Source: Aquanectria penicillioides
Lineage: Eukaryota > Ascomycota > Sordariomycetes > Hypocreales > Nectriaceae
Direction: 5' to 3'
Length of the DNA stretch: 64,000 nt
Assembly: GCA_003415625.1 (NCBI GenBank)
Contig: PYIU01000004.1
Coordinates: 1,488,001 to 1,552,000 of the forward strand
Below, piece by piece: positions 25,451 through 36,029 of the stretch; position 1 is the stretch's first letter; every line of letters begins with the position of its first letter. The position numbers were made by a program, and so were the translations under genes. The notes under the pieces were generated by a model. The model was not told the origin of the DNA and made no database searches. It saw only the letters and a list, made by a program, of their open reading frames with translations.

Positions 25451-26033
25451 TTAAGCCTGCTGCTGGGTCTCGGCGGCCTGCTGCTGGAGGTACTGGTAGC
25501 CGAGGTAGGCGGCGAAGCCAACGGCAACAACAATAGAGTAGGTGCCCAGGCTAAGACCACCACCCTCGTTCTTACCGGGGGCGTTGATGGGGGCAGGAGC
25601 GCTCTTGGGGCCAGCATCGCCGGGCTGGAGAGAAGAGTATGTTAGCACCGGGTGTGTCGTGCGCAATTGGACCGTGGGAGCGGGTTTCCTCTTACCTCAC
25701 GCTTCAGGTCACCAACGTAGAGCTTCTCGAGAACCTCGCGGGCCTCGTCGGAGTGGCCGACATCCTCGAAAGCCTCGGTGGAATCCTGGCCGGCAACATC
25801 GAGCATGACCTCCTCACCACCTCTGTGCGAGACAAGACTGTTAGCGGGACAGGCGCACGACAGAGAGATAAGGATTGCGGGAGTGGGGGTAGGTTAGAGG
25901 GGGGGAGAGAGACGTACGGGTGCTCGTCGAGGAACTTGGTGCAGTCGTAGACCTTGTCGTGGATCACGACATACATGTCATGCTTGGTGTTGTGCTCAGC
26001 AACATCGACGTAGGAGAAAATCTTGTCGGCCAT
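25451..26033 (-). CDS. CYB5: Cytochrome b5, microsomal, tail-anchored
   Basis: Cytochrome b5 donates electrons to desaturases, sterol C-5 desaturase and some P450s at the ER. Exons 26033-25918, 25822-25696 and 25624-25451 join to 417 nt, 138 residues. The heme-binding HPGG is at residues 38-41, assembled across the first splice junction, and the second axial histidine is H62 (EDVGHSDEA). A Pro/Ala-rich hinge leads to one hydrophobic segment at 105-127 near the C-terminus, which makes it a tail-anchored protein, and a Gln-rich end. Both introns show regular splice sites and the phases close exactly. Length is typical. Confidence 0.95.
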
Positions 26034-28744
26034 GGCTGCGGTGTTGTGTGGTGTTGGCGGGGAGGGAGGAATGGAGATTGTTTGGTTTGGCGGTCTCGGT
26101 ACGGAGAGCGAGTAGCAAGGCGATGGGCTCGAGGCGTCGAATGTTGGTCGTTCCGGGCGAGGGAAGCGAGGTGAGAGTTGAGTAGTGAGAGGCGACTGCG
26201 GAAGAAAAGAAGAGAAGAAGGAGGAGTGGTGGACGTGGAGGAGAAGTAGGAGTAGGTTGGGATCGATGGATGGAAACGGGAACGGGTACGGGATGGGATG
26301 GCAGAAACGCACCGAAAGCTGCTAGGCCCCTGTCGCGGCAGACAAGAAAGTACCTGCCACCTACCGACACAGCGAGCGGCTAGGGGACCGCCTGGAGGAG
26401 ACTAGGCGACTAGGGACTAGAGCCAGAACTGGGGACTTGGAATTGGGGAACCAACGGTACCGGCCGCAGTACACCGGTGGTACCACCGAAGGGCATAGAT
26501 GCGGAAAGATCTGGCCCTGCGCCGGCCGGACACCAAGCACGAAGCGTGGCTCGAACTGCAGTAGACATTTGCTGCTTGCGCCCCGGGGCTGCCACGCGGC
26601 GAGAGGTACCGTGCAGGTACCCCGAGGTGGACTCCCTCGAGCCACACCGTGACTCGCAGTGGTGGGAAGAAAGAGAGAAAAAAGGACCCCCTTACAGGAG
26701 CCCACCGGAAAATGACACTGTACATAGCTCCGTACATCCATTCCGTCCAATTCAGTCCATGAACAGAGGTCGACGCCGCGATGCCGCGTCTTGTTTGCTG
26801 CTCCTGGTGCGCAGGGCCCCCGTTGCTGTCCCCATCCTAGTGTCTTGTCCTGGTACGATCGGTCTGCTCAAGTTCCGACCCAGCTGCGACCCATGTGCCA
26901 TGAAGGAATCCGCTGCGGAGCCGTCCAATCAGACGCCACGATATTACCGTTTTTGCCCGCTGATTGGCCCTGTCGCTCAAGGCTCCAGGGGCTAGCTTCC
27001 CTGGCCGGTGGGTGCTGGGAGATTTCCATTTCAGCAATCTTCTACCGGTAAGGCCAATGCCCCAAGGTTGATCATCAGCACTGAGACGGAAGTGTGAGAG
27101 CAAGGGCTCAAAAAAAAAAAAAAAAAAGCGTACCTTATCGCTTTCTCAGGTCCGAATACGCCGTCTGCACGTGTGGGCGCGTGTACTCTGTACCTCTCTG
27201 CCCGGCTTTTCCCATAGATCCCCCATTCCCTAGTCCCTACCCATCCATTGCCCATAATAAGTTACAGCGTTCGCATTGTACAGTGAGTGTTGAGACGGTC
27301 ACCGTCATTTCACCTCCCGAGAGCGAAAGCGAGTAGCACACATGTACCACGCACATGGGCATGCCTCCCAAGTGCGCCTTCTGCTTCTCCTCACACATCC
27401 TGTTTCCCCCATCCCCATCCCCATCCGCATCCCCAACTCCAAACCCCCTCAATTCCTCTGGCACAAGTCATCCACGCCGGAATCCGGAATCCGGAATTAC
27501 CCCCCGAGTGGGTTGCTTATCAAGTTCCATTTCCGCTACATTGTTTCGATAATTTATTTCCGCCTACCTGGTTTTATCAGACGAGATGCCCTATTTTTCC
27601 TCACTCCCGCCCTACGAGGAGGCTCTCCCCTCCCCGCCCATTCAGGGCATTGTTAGCCGCTGCTCGGCTCTCAACATTCTGGTTGCATAATGATACAGTA
27701 CGCCAGCCCAGTTAGCCAACTAGCTCTGCAATTCTCTCCTCGGTAACTATGGAATCGCCTCGGACTCCGGCCCAGGGAGGAAATTTCCTATTTGAGAAGC
27801 CCTTCGGAGAATTGGCGACCAAGAAAAAAAAAAGCAACAGACAAATGTGATAACGACAACAGCACGCCGCACACCGTCTAGGCAACTATCTCCGGGGACT
27901 ATGCCGGACCGCTCTCCGTCTCCATTCACTGCAGCGGCGACCGCGACCGAGCACGTAAACACACACTCACTCATCGTCGTCGCCCTGTCCGAAGCGAACG
28001 GGGAACGACACTGCCCACTCTCGCCCACTCTCGCAACACTACCCCGCCTCCGCGGATGCCGCTAGGGGTCACCTGGTGCATTGCCTGCGATAGGTACTGT
28101 GCGTTGTTGTGTTAAACTGGGGAATTGGGGGGGGAGGGGTGAGGGTGGCATATCGGCGAACGGATGCCCCTCCAACCATGATTATCAAACCCTTGTTGGC
28201 ATTGCCTCTCGCCTGTGCTTTTCCTCTTTTTGTGTAATTCTCTCCGGAGGAAGAGGCTGAGGCTAAGACAAGACCCGATTTGCGCCTGCGTCACCCGTAT
28301 AACTCCCCGGCCGGATGATAGCTCGGGCGTGCCAATCGCAATCCCGATTCCCGGATTCCCGAGGAGGCGTCCAAACCCCCCCCCCCCGTTGGAAGGCGGG
28401 GTTAAGTGATCTGATGGGTGGATGCCTGCGTTCACATCTACTCTTTTGCTTGCTACTACATGTAGCTATGATACACGGATCTGTCCGCGAAACATTGCCT
28501 TCTCCCAGCCTTGCCAGCCGGTCCGTGTCACGCCTTTCCCACCGCCGTCACCCTTGCACACCATCTTTCTTGGTCTCCTCCCTAAGGATTGTCTCCGCCG
28601 GCTTGCAGCATCGGTTGCATAGTAGAGGCCCCCTTCCCCCGGAACTCGGTGTGTAGTGCGTGCGGGTTTGAGTTCTTCCATCATGGAACATCACAGCATT
28701 GGCGGAGCCTCCGATCTTCCTGGGGGGATCCACGGTTCCAAGCT
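26034..28744. other. Intergenic region CYB5 / Nudix
   Basis: About 2.7 kb with the CYB5 promoter on its left. It contains an A18-like run at 27110-27127, a C11 run at 28378-28388 and CCATCC/CCATCCG repeats at 27410-27437. Overlapping frames on both strands have no domains. No gene can be supported. Confidence 0.5.
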
Positions 28745-29335
28745 TCAGGAACCTTCCACGAGGCTGATGGCCCTCTGTACCACATCGCGGTCACCCTGAT
28801 AGGTCAACCGTCGCAATGCCTCGTCGTAGCCCATGAAGTGCGCCGTGAAGCCCTCCTCGGGCCCGGCTGACTCGATTCTGCCTGACTCAACACCCTCTCT
28901 GTCGACAGCCGCGGCAACATACCACCAGATCAGCTTTACGTTGGCCTGCCCAAGCTCCCGGACCGTCAGCATGAATGGCTCCGTGAGCCCAGGATGCGAC
29001 TGTGCCTCGTCGGGAGCATTGTTCGCGTCCGTGGGAGCCGGGGCGCGAGTAGACATCCTGACGGGGTGCAGCCGGCATGGGTACCCCGTCTCCTCTTGCA
29101 CCTCCCGAAGCGCCGCCTCGCCCCGCGGCTCGCCACAGTTCCGTCGGCCCTTGGCAATAAGCCATTCGCCGCCAGTGGTGGTGGCATCGTGCCCTCCTTT
29201 GCCTGGGACGACGTGGTGGTGAAGCAGACACACCTGGCCAGTCGGACCCGAGAGGTCAAACAGAATCGCACCACTGCTCTCGACAAACTGTTCCGAGGTA
29301 TATTGCGTAGTTGGGAACCGAGACGTAGCCATCAT
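28745..29335 (-). CDS. Nudix hydrolase
   Basis: Nudix enzymes hydrolyse nucleoside diphosphates linked to another group, using Mg2+ held by the Nudix box. This intronless gene encodes 196 residues from the ATG at 29335; a second ATG follows directly, so the start could be one codon later. The complete box G-x5-E-x7-REVQEETGY spans residues 63-85, including the metal-binding glutamates E78, E81 and E82. Preceding strands carry SSGAILFDL and the GGEWLIAKGRR entry to the box. After it comes a 60-residue segment with a WWYVAAAV strand. The substrate cannot be told; diphosphoinositol-type, ADP-ribose and housecleaning enzymes share this layout. Upstream in-frame extension would need a TTG start. 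Confidence 0.88.
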   Translation of the reverse strand: MMATSRFPTTQYTSEQFVESSGAILFDLSGPTGQVCLLHHHVVPGKGGHDATTTGGEWLIAKGRRNCGEPRGEAALREVQEETGYPCRLHPVRMSTRAPAPTDANNAPDEAQSHPGLTEPFMLTVRELGQANVKLIWWYVAAAVDREGVESGRIESAGPEEGFTAHFMGYDEALRRLTYQGDRDVVQRAISLVEGS

Positions 29336-30216
29336 GTGAAAGAAGCAATGAAGTACCAATCTACGTTGCAACCACTACAACAAGTCCCTTGTACAGGAAA
29401 TCGTTTCGTCTCCGGGGTATTCCTCAGGTAGACCGACAGAGTGTGCCGAACAGCTTGCTTGAGAAGGAGGCCCTTGTGAACGGAGACAGAGACGACGGAC
29501 GGCCCTGATCGATCACTTGGCAAACTAACATCAGCCCACACCGGAGGGCGAGGTGTGTGTCGAACGGACAGAAGGATGATCCTAAATGCTTGCGCCAGGC
29601 CCTACTTCAGGAAAGTCAACTGGGAGGAGGATACATACAATGAATGATTGTGTAAGAGGAACATGACGGATCGTGAAGCCAGCATGGCTCTAGGTAAGCT
29701 TCTCCGCAGGCAGACATGACTGAGGAACCTCGAGCCCCATACATAGTATCAGGCTGCAGCGATGAGGGTCCCTTTGGCTGCATCTGCATCTTCACAGTGA
29801 CCATTCATAGATAGCGTATAGATATGCCCAGAACAGTAACTCCGTGAGGATCCTCAGGCCCAAGTGTGGCATCGCGTAACTCCCAATCTTCGAGGCCCCA
29901 CAGTTTCACGCGACCCGGTGCGTCGTCTCCCACGTTGATACAGTTGCTGCTATTCTCATCATAATTTCAAAATGCTATCGGCATGCCCGCTCACAGATGC
30001 CGGTTGGGAGGTGGGGATTTCCCCGATCTAGAGGTGCCCAGCCCTGCTCCAGCCGACCATGATTTCTCCCCCACATTTCGATCTGCTTCTTCCACCTTTA
30101 TCGCGACTCCATGGCATGACATGTATCTGCCGCCCTGCCATCCCTGCACACCTGGCTTGAGCCTGGGTTTCCCTAGACCACTTCTAACCGGCACAGCTTG
30201 CTCGAATTTATCTAAT
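29336..30216. other. Intergenic region Nudix / CAP1
   Basis: About 0.9 kb with the Nudix promoter on the left and the CAP1 3' end on the right. Nothing else recognised. Confidence 0.55.
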
Positions 30217-31442
30217 CTATCGCCTCCCGCTTCCGCCTCCAATGTCCTGGCCCAGCCGGTAGCTCGTCACCCGATCCCACTCAATCTTCTGTCGAGTGAC
30301 AGGAAGCTGTCGCCGCAGACCCTTGAATGCGCCCTCGCTAAGGCTCACAAAACCCCGGTTCAGCTCCTCCTGGTACTTCTTCTCCGACGTCGAGATCTCC
30401 TTGATGATACCGGCACCAGTGCCCGAAGGGAGAGAAGCGTTGACAGGCTTGTTGGTCAACAGACGCACATTGCCGTCCTCGTAGTAGTGGACATCGACCT
30501 TGAGGGAGCCCTCGATACTTCCAGAGGAGGGGTCGAAGACGTACAGAGATCTCCATCGACCGTTCCTGTTACATCATGTTAATAATTTCCCCACTATCAA
30601 GCCACCCTCGCACCTGGGAACCATACCAGAAGTTGTTAGGGCTGTACTTATTTCCGACAATGACGATAGCAATCTTGGAGTCGGACTCGATGGGATAAAC
30701 GCCAAAAGCAGCGTTGGCGAAGTGTTCCTGGACATAGGGACCCAGGCTCTTGAGCGTAGATTTTCTGCATCTCCTGTGAGCGGTGACGTAAAGGGGAATG
30801 GCGGCGTTGGAAAATGCTCACACCAGGTCAGCCTGAGCGCCTTCCAGGACGTAGCTCTGAACAGCACTGGCTTTCTATAATTTCCATCAGTATGCCTGGC
30901 TCTTGTAGAATTCCTAGGTGCCGGTCCCTTGTCGTACCTGGGAAGTATGGTCGAAGGAGAAGCTCGAGGAGCTCTCGACATCAAAGTATCGGCCGCCGCC
31001 GAGGGAGTTGTGGGAGCTGATGATGACCTGTCCGAACGTATTCAGCATTAAAGTCCCGCCCCCAATGTAATGAAGCTTTCTGCTGGTCCACCCACGAGTT
31101 GGCTGCTGCCCGGCAGCTTCACGGTGACAAACTGCTCCTCATTGTACTTTTCGAAGGCAGGGGCGAGATCGGTGAGGATGTCAGGCGACGAGAGGGTCAG
31201 GGCCTTGATGTCTGGACACTTCGGGTCAATTCACAATCATCCGGGGCCGCGGGGAAACCGGGTCGGACGTACCGGCGACGACGTCTGCAAGCTTCAGACA
31301 GGTGTTAGCTGATGACAACGGTGATGATGATAGCTGACGTAGAGCTGTCTCCGGCGGGAGCGGAGGCGGGGGGTAGTGACGAAAGTACCTCTCCTGGGGG
31401 CGCGCCCTCGACGAAGGCCGAGACGGTCTCAAGTTCGGACAT
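30217..31442 (-). CDS. CAP1: F-actin-capping protein subunit alpha
   Basis: The alpha subunit, paired with beta, caps barbed ends of actin filaments at patches and hyphal tips. I read seven exons: 31442-31389, 31291-31273, 31211-31096, 31027-30938, 30874-30822, 30764-30627 and 30565-30217. They total 819 nt and 272 residues, and all phases close. The protein starts with FVEGAPPGELADVVADIKAL, continues with EKYNEEQFVTVKLPG, SSHNSLGGGRYFD, HFANAAFGVYPIESDSKI and NKYSPNNFWNGRWRS (across the last junction), and ends in the conserved amphipathic region EGAFKGLRRQLPVTRQKIEW with the tail RLGQDIGGGSGRR. Exon 2 is only 19 nt. The last intron must start at the GTATGG at 30626 rather than the nearer GTGCGA, because only that choice yields NFWNGRW. 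Length is typical of the family. Confidence 0.93.
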
Positions 31443-32111
31443 GGTTCGGGTTGGTAGCCAGCTACGTGGGAAAGGAAAGGAAGAGAGAGGGAGAAGGTTG
31501 TTTGCGACGTCGAGCTGCGATGGCGTAGAGGCTCAATGCATGGGGTGTCCGAGGCCAAAGGGGAAACGGGGGAGGCGGGGCAGCAGGAGCTCTGGCTCGT
31601 TCGTAGCTGGCTGGAAGTGGGGGCGTGCGCAGCAGGGGTTTCATCGTCATGATCACAGTCTATGGATACCACCAGTCACTAGGACCTAATGAGAATATTT
31701 GAATTAGTTAAGTATCATTAAATAATTTTAGAATAATCCTCTTCGATGTTTTTACTCCATGTCTTTTATTTAGTTGAGCGAATGTGAGGACAAAACCTGT
31801 TTGGTTGGTTGGTTCATCAACACCCATATTGAGTCCTCCCCTCAGTTGAGCCTCAAAATTTGAGCAAGTCGACTCTCACTCAACCAATTCTAATTCAAAA
31901 TAATTCCTTTTCTTTGCATAAAATCAAGTATTTTTTCCATTTGCTACATGTAATTACGCGCCATCTCTGTGTCTAAGACGTAATGGTGTTTCTCAACTCT
32001 AGCAACCCATCTCCCGACCCTCAACTAGGTACCCTGTGTAAGTGGGGGATGTCAAGCTACATCTTGCATCTCAAGGTACCTCTCTTCCACGTTCAAGGCT
32101 TTTCTTCCTTT
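31443..32111. other. Promoter of CAP1 and 3' end of BCKDHB, with AT-rich insert
   Basis: The CAP1 promoter lies at the left. From about 31690 to 31940 composition turns abruptly AT-rich compared with its surroundings; that segment is listed separately. No gene seen. Confidence 0.55.
31688..31935. repeat. AT-rich segment with imperfect inverted repeats (possible decayed MITE)
   Basis: The left edge (ATTTGAATTAG near 31697) and the right edge (CTAATTCAAAATAATTCC near 31890) are imperfect reverse complements. Inside, AGTTGAG...GTGAGG near 31772 is matched by CTCACTCAACC near 31876, and a near-palindrome CTCAAAATTTGAG sits at 31852. The nested arrangement suggests a degenerate hairpin-forming element. 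I could not define clean ends or a target duplication. Confidence 0.4.
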
Positions 32112-33376
32112 CTAATAATTTAGCAACCGCGTAACATTGTCATAAATTCCTGCGCGATGGGCGTTAGATATATGATGCTCTCAGCTATTCATGATGCAAT
32201 GTGCCGTTACTTACTTGCCACATCTGGTAGGTGGAATTTCTCAAAAAGTAATGGGTTATGGATGCTCCATCCTGCAACTCGTGCTACTGGTGCCTCTAAT
32301 CGAAGGAAGGTCTCTGGGTCTTCCTGAATGGCTGCCGCAACTTCTGCGCCGACACCTGCGTTGATCATTGCCTCATGAACGACCATGACTCGGCCCGTTT
32401 TGCGGACACTGTCAAATACTGTCTTCTTGTCCCACGGATAGATTGTCCGCAGATCAATTAGCTCGACCGAGACTCCAAGGTCCTGCTCCGCTTGCTTGAT
32501 GGCTGACATGCACAGATACAATGGCTGGCCATACGAAATTATGGTCACATCCTTGCCCTCCTTGAGAACCTCGGCCTTTGATAGAGGAAGCTCGTATGGC
32601 GCCGTAGGGACCTGCTCGACAGCGGCTCGGTAGAGGATTTTGGGTTCCATAAAGACACAAGGGTCGTTGCTACGAATCGCCGCCAAGAGGAGGCCCTTGG
32701 CTTGAGCTGGTGAACGCGGCATGATGACCCTCAGCCCAGGGATATGGGTAAACAAGCTTTCTGGAGATTGCGAATGGTAGAGGGCGCCATGGCCGACTCC
32801 GCCGCACGGCATGCGCACTGTCAAACCTCCAACATTCCGGCCGCATGCACCATCGCGGTATCGGAACTTGGCCGCCTCGTTCACGAGCTGGTCGAACGCC
32901 GGGTACACGTAGTCGGCGAATTGGATCTCGGCAATGGGCCGCATACCCTCAGCAGCCAGTCCAATGCCAAAGCCCATGATGCCCTGCTCCGTGAGGGGAG
33001 TATTGAACACTCTGTCAGCGCCATGCGTGTCTGCGAGGTTCATGGTGCATCGAAAGACACCACCAAAGGCAACATCCTCGCCAAAGATGACAACTGACTC
33101 GTCCTCAGACAATGCGATGCCCATGGCATCGTTGATGGCTTGGAACAGGTTCATCTTCTTCGTTGTCCCATCTCGGACTTCTTCAGGGAGCTCTTTGCTA
33201 CTTAGGGCCACATGAGAGTTATGGGCCAGCAAGGGCGTCGTTGCATAATCAATGGGGATGTTTAATCTGGCATTTGGAGGGTGCGTCGAGTAGCAGCGTG
33301 CCAAAGGGAGGGAGAGTCGGGCGACAGACGACGGCGCCAGCGCCCTCTTCAGCTGGGGAATTGAGCGGTGCTTCAT
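32112..33376 (-). CDS. BCKDHB: 2-oxoisovalerate dehydrogenase E1 component subunit beta, mitochondrial
   Basis: The E1 alpha2-beta2 tetramer decarboxylates branched-chain 2-oxo acids from Val, Leu and Ile with thiamine diphosphate in the mitochondrial matrix. An uninterrupted frame runs 33376-32207, but its end (DVASK) is intron read-through. A GTAAGT donor at 32214 and a branch CTAAC and GCAG acceptor at 32150 lead to a 38-nt last exon, 32149-32112, ending [12 protein letters not shown], which is the family C-terminus. The two exons sum to 1200 nt, 399 residues. The first 30 residues are an Arg/Ser-rich targeting peptide (LPLARCYS). Transketolase-type motifs include [17 protein letters not shown] and [15 protein letters not shown], and the C-terminal transketolase domain carries [11 protein letters not shown]. 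It is divergent from exgD across 400 bp. Confidence 0.95.
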
Positions 33377-33776
33377 GTCGGATCTTAACAGCAGTCACGG
33401 TGATGAATTGAGGAGACGGACGATGAAGAATAAGGAGGAGAAGGCATAATATCAGCGGCTAACACAACCCATTGTCCAGCTGATTGACCCTCGGCGCTGG
33501 TGATGTCAAGCTCGGCTTGTCACGGCCCTCGCGGGGTTGGCGGCAATCGTCGCCTCTGCAGCCACTGTGCGGCTCTGATAAGATTGTTGCCCAGTCGACA
33601 ACCGATCAGCGCCAAGACCCGCCAAGATGCTCCCAAAGGGGAAATTGGTCGCAGAAACCGGGCAGAGGCGTCGTAATCGACACAGCCGTTTAGATTTGGA
33701 CTTTGCTATCGTCTCTGATGGGTTCTGATTTCCGAGACTACATTCCAGCGATATTGTCGCAGCGCGCAAATAAAAA
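33377..33776. promoter_or_regulatory. Bidirectional promoter region BCKDHB / exgD
   Basis: Only 400 bp separate the two divergent start codons, so both promoters must share this segment. I see no strong TATA element; AAATAAAAA stands just before the exgD start. No further gene fits. Confidence 0.6.
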
Positions 33777-35942
33777 ATGGCCCCGCGAGAGTCGTCCCGG
33801 GCGTCACACGGACAACGGCACCGAGAACGCGACCGAGAACGGCAACGAACCGGACAATCATCGAGGAAGAGCGGACAGAGGAAGAAGAAGTCGTCGTCGC
33901 AGGGGGGCCGCAGGCCGGTATCTGGGTCGGAGGATAGCAGGGCAGAGCGAGGCTCAAAGTCATTGTCCTCCGGGGCTCTAGCAGAGCTGAACCGGGAGAA
34001 TCAGCGAGAGGGCGAGCGGGACAAGAGGAGGGCGGAGCGAGCGGCGCGAGCAGCAGACCGGGCGAGACGAGCGGAAAAAGCTGGAAGGTCGAGAAGACCA
34101 AGCAGAGCTGAATATGGAGACCATGAAGAAGAGAGGCCGCTCAGAAATAAGAAGGGCAAGAAGAGGAGGGTCGTCAGCGGCGCATTGGCCGAAGAGGGGA
34201 GAGCGTCAGGGATGAGAGGGGGTACCAATCGCTGGAGCGACGACAGTCTCGGGGACAAGGACTTTTATCGCGAGAAGCAGCCCAAGAAGAGCAAGAAGAA
34301 GCTCTGTAAGTGATGGTGTGCTTCCGAAGCAATGCCCCGGTGCTAACAACGACAATTAGGGATGATCCTCGGCGGATGCAGCGTCGTCCTCTTGATCATC
34401 ATCATTGTCGTGGCCGTCGTCGTCACCAAGAACAAAGACAACAAGAGTTCTAAATCGAGTTCGGATTCGTCAACTTTGGACGGCATGAGCCACAGCGACA
34501 TCCCCAGCAAATGGCAAAACACGTATCTGGACCCGTGGACTTGGAAGAGCACGACCGACTTCAACGTCACCTTCACAGACAAGATGGTCGGGAACCTCCC
34601 CGTCATGGGCCTTTACGACAGCTGGGACGATTCGGCCCAGGCCAACGACAAAGTAGCGGCCCTCAACAAGGACTGGGGTTCCTACGCCAAAACACCTGCA
34701 CGAGGAGTATGCATAGGAGGATGGCTGTACCTGGAGCCCTTCATCACGCCGTCTCTTTTCAACTATGACTCAAAGCTCGGCATCGTTGACGAATACACCT
34801 TAATGCAGCATCTGGGCTCTGACGCATCGAGCGTTCTCGAGAACCACTACGCGACGTTTGTAACGGAGCAAACCTTCAAGGACATCGCCGCGGCAGGACT
34901 CGACCATGTCCGAATAGGCTTCTCATACTGGGCTGTGCAGACGTACGACACCGACCCCTATCTCTTCCGAACATCATGGCGCTACCTCCTCCGCGGCATC
35001 GAGTGGGCTCGAAAGCACGGCCTCCGGGTCAACCTGGATCTCCACGGTATTCCGGGAAGCCAAAACGGTTGGAACCACAGTGGACGTTGGGGAGCCATCG
35101 GCTGGCTGAACGGAACCAATGGCAATACAAACGCCCAGCGCGCATTGGATGTCCACGATCGGCTGTCCAAGTTCTTCGCGCAGGACCGGTACAAGAACAT
35201 CATTTCCCACTACGGCTTAGCCAACGAGCCCAAGATGACCTATCTGGAGACGAGCGACGTCCTCAACTGGACGCTCACGGCCTACAAGAATGTCAAGGCA
35301 AACGGAATAGAGGCGCTGGTTGTTTTCGGAGACGGCTTTATGGGTCTCGCCAACTGGCAAGGCAAGATGACGGGCCACGACGATCTCGTGCTCGACGTGC
35401 ACCAGTACGTCGTCTTCAACGAGAACCAGATCGACTACACACACGCGGAGAAGATCAAGTACGCCTGCGATGGGTGGACCGAGCAGGCCCAGCAGAGCGT
35501 GAACACCAGCACGGGCTACGGCCCGACCATCTTCGCCGAGTGGTCGCAAGCCGATACCGACTGCGCCAAATACCTGACCAACGTGAATTGGGGCAACCGG
35601 TGGGAGGGCACGCTGAACACGGGCAACACGAGCTCGTCGATCCTGACGCCGCGATGCCCATACAAGAACAGCACGTGCTCGTGCGACAACGCCAACGCGG
35701 AGCCGAGCAAGTGGAGCAGTGACTACAAGAAATTTCTCAAGATGTTCGCCGAGGCGCAAATGCACAGCTTCGAAAAGGGCTGGGGCTGGTGGTACTGGAC
35801 GTGGAAGACAGAGTCGGCGTACCAGTGGAGTTACGAGACTGGTCTGAAGGCCGGCGTACTGCCGGACAAGCCGTGGAATCGCGACTTTGAATGTGACGAC
35901 TCGAAGATCCCTTCCTTTAGCGCTCTCCCAGAGTACTATTGA
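33777..35942 (+). CDS. exgD: Membrane-anchored glucan 1,3-beta-glucosidase, GH5 (exgD-like)
   Basis: A type II membrane protein that should act on cell-wall beta-1,3-glucan outside the cell. Exons 33777-34305 and 34360-35942 give 2112 nt, 703 residues; the 54-nt intron falls just before the membrane anchor. The first 176 residues are cytosolic and extremely rich in Arg, Lys, Glu and Ser. One hydrophobic segment, about 178-198, is the signal anchor. A serine-rich stalk follows, then the GH5 barrel. The acid/base is E466 in LANEP, the nucleophile E570 in TIFAEWS. Substrate motifs include RGVCIGGWLYLEPF, HVRIGFSYWAV and LDLHGIPGSQNG. Several N-glycosylation sequons (NVT, NHS, NGT, NWT, NTS) occur after the anchor. 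A cysteine cluster (CPYKNSTCSCDN) sits near the end. Length and order fit exgD of filamentous fungi. Confidence 0.94.
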
Positions 35943-35998
35943 AGGAGGCTTGAATTCAATCAATCCATGCCTTGATTTTCCTGTTGTCTGTTTTTTTT

Positions 35999-36029
<31 letters not shown>

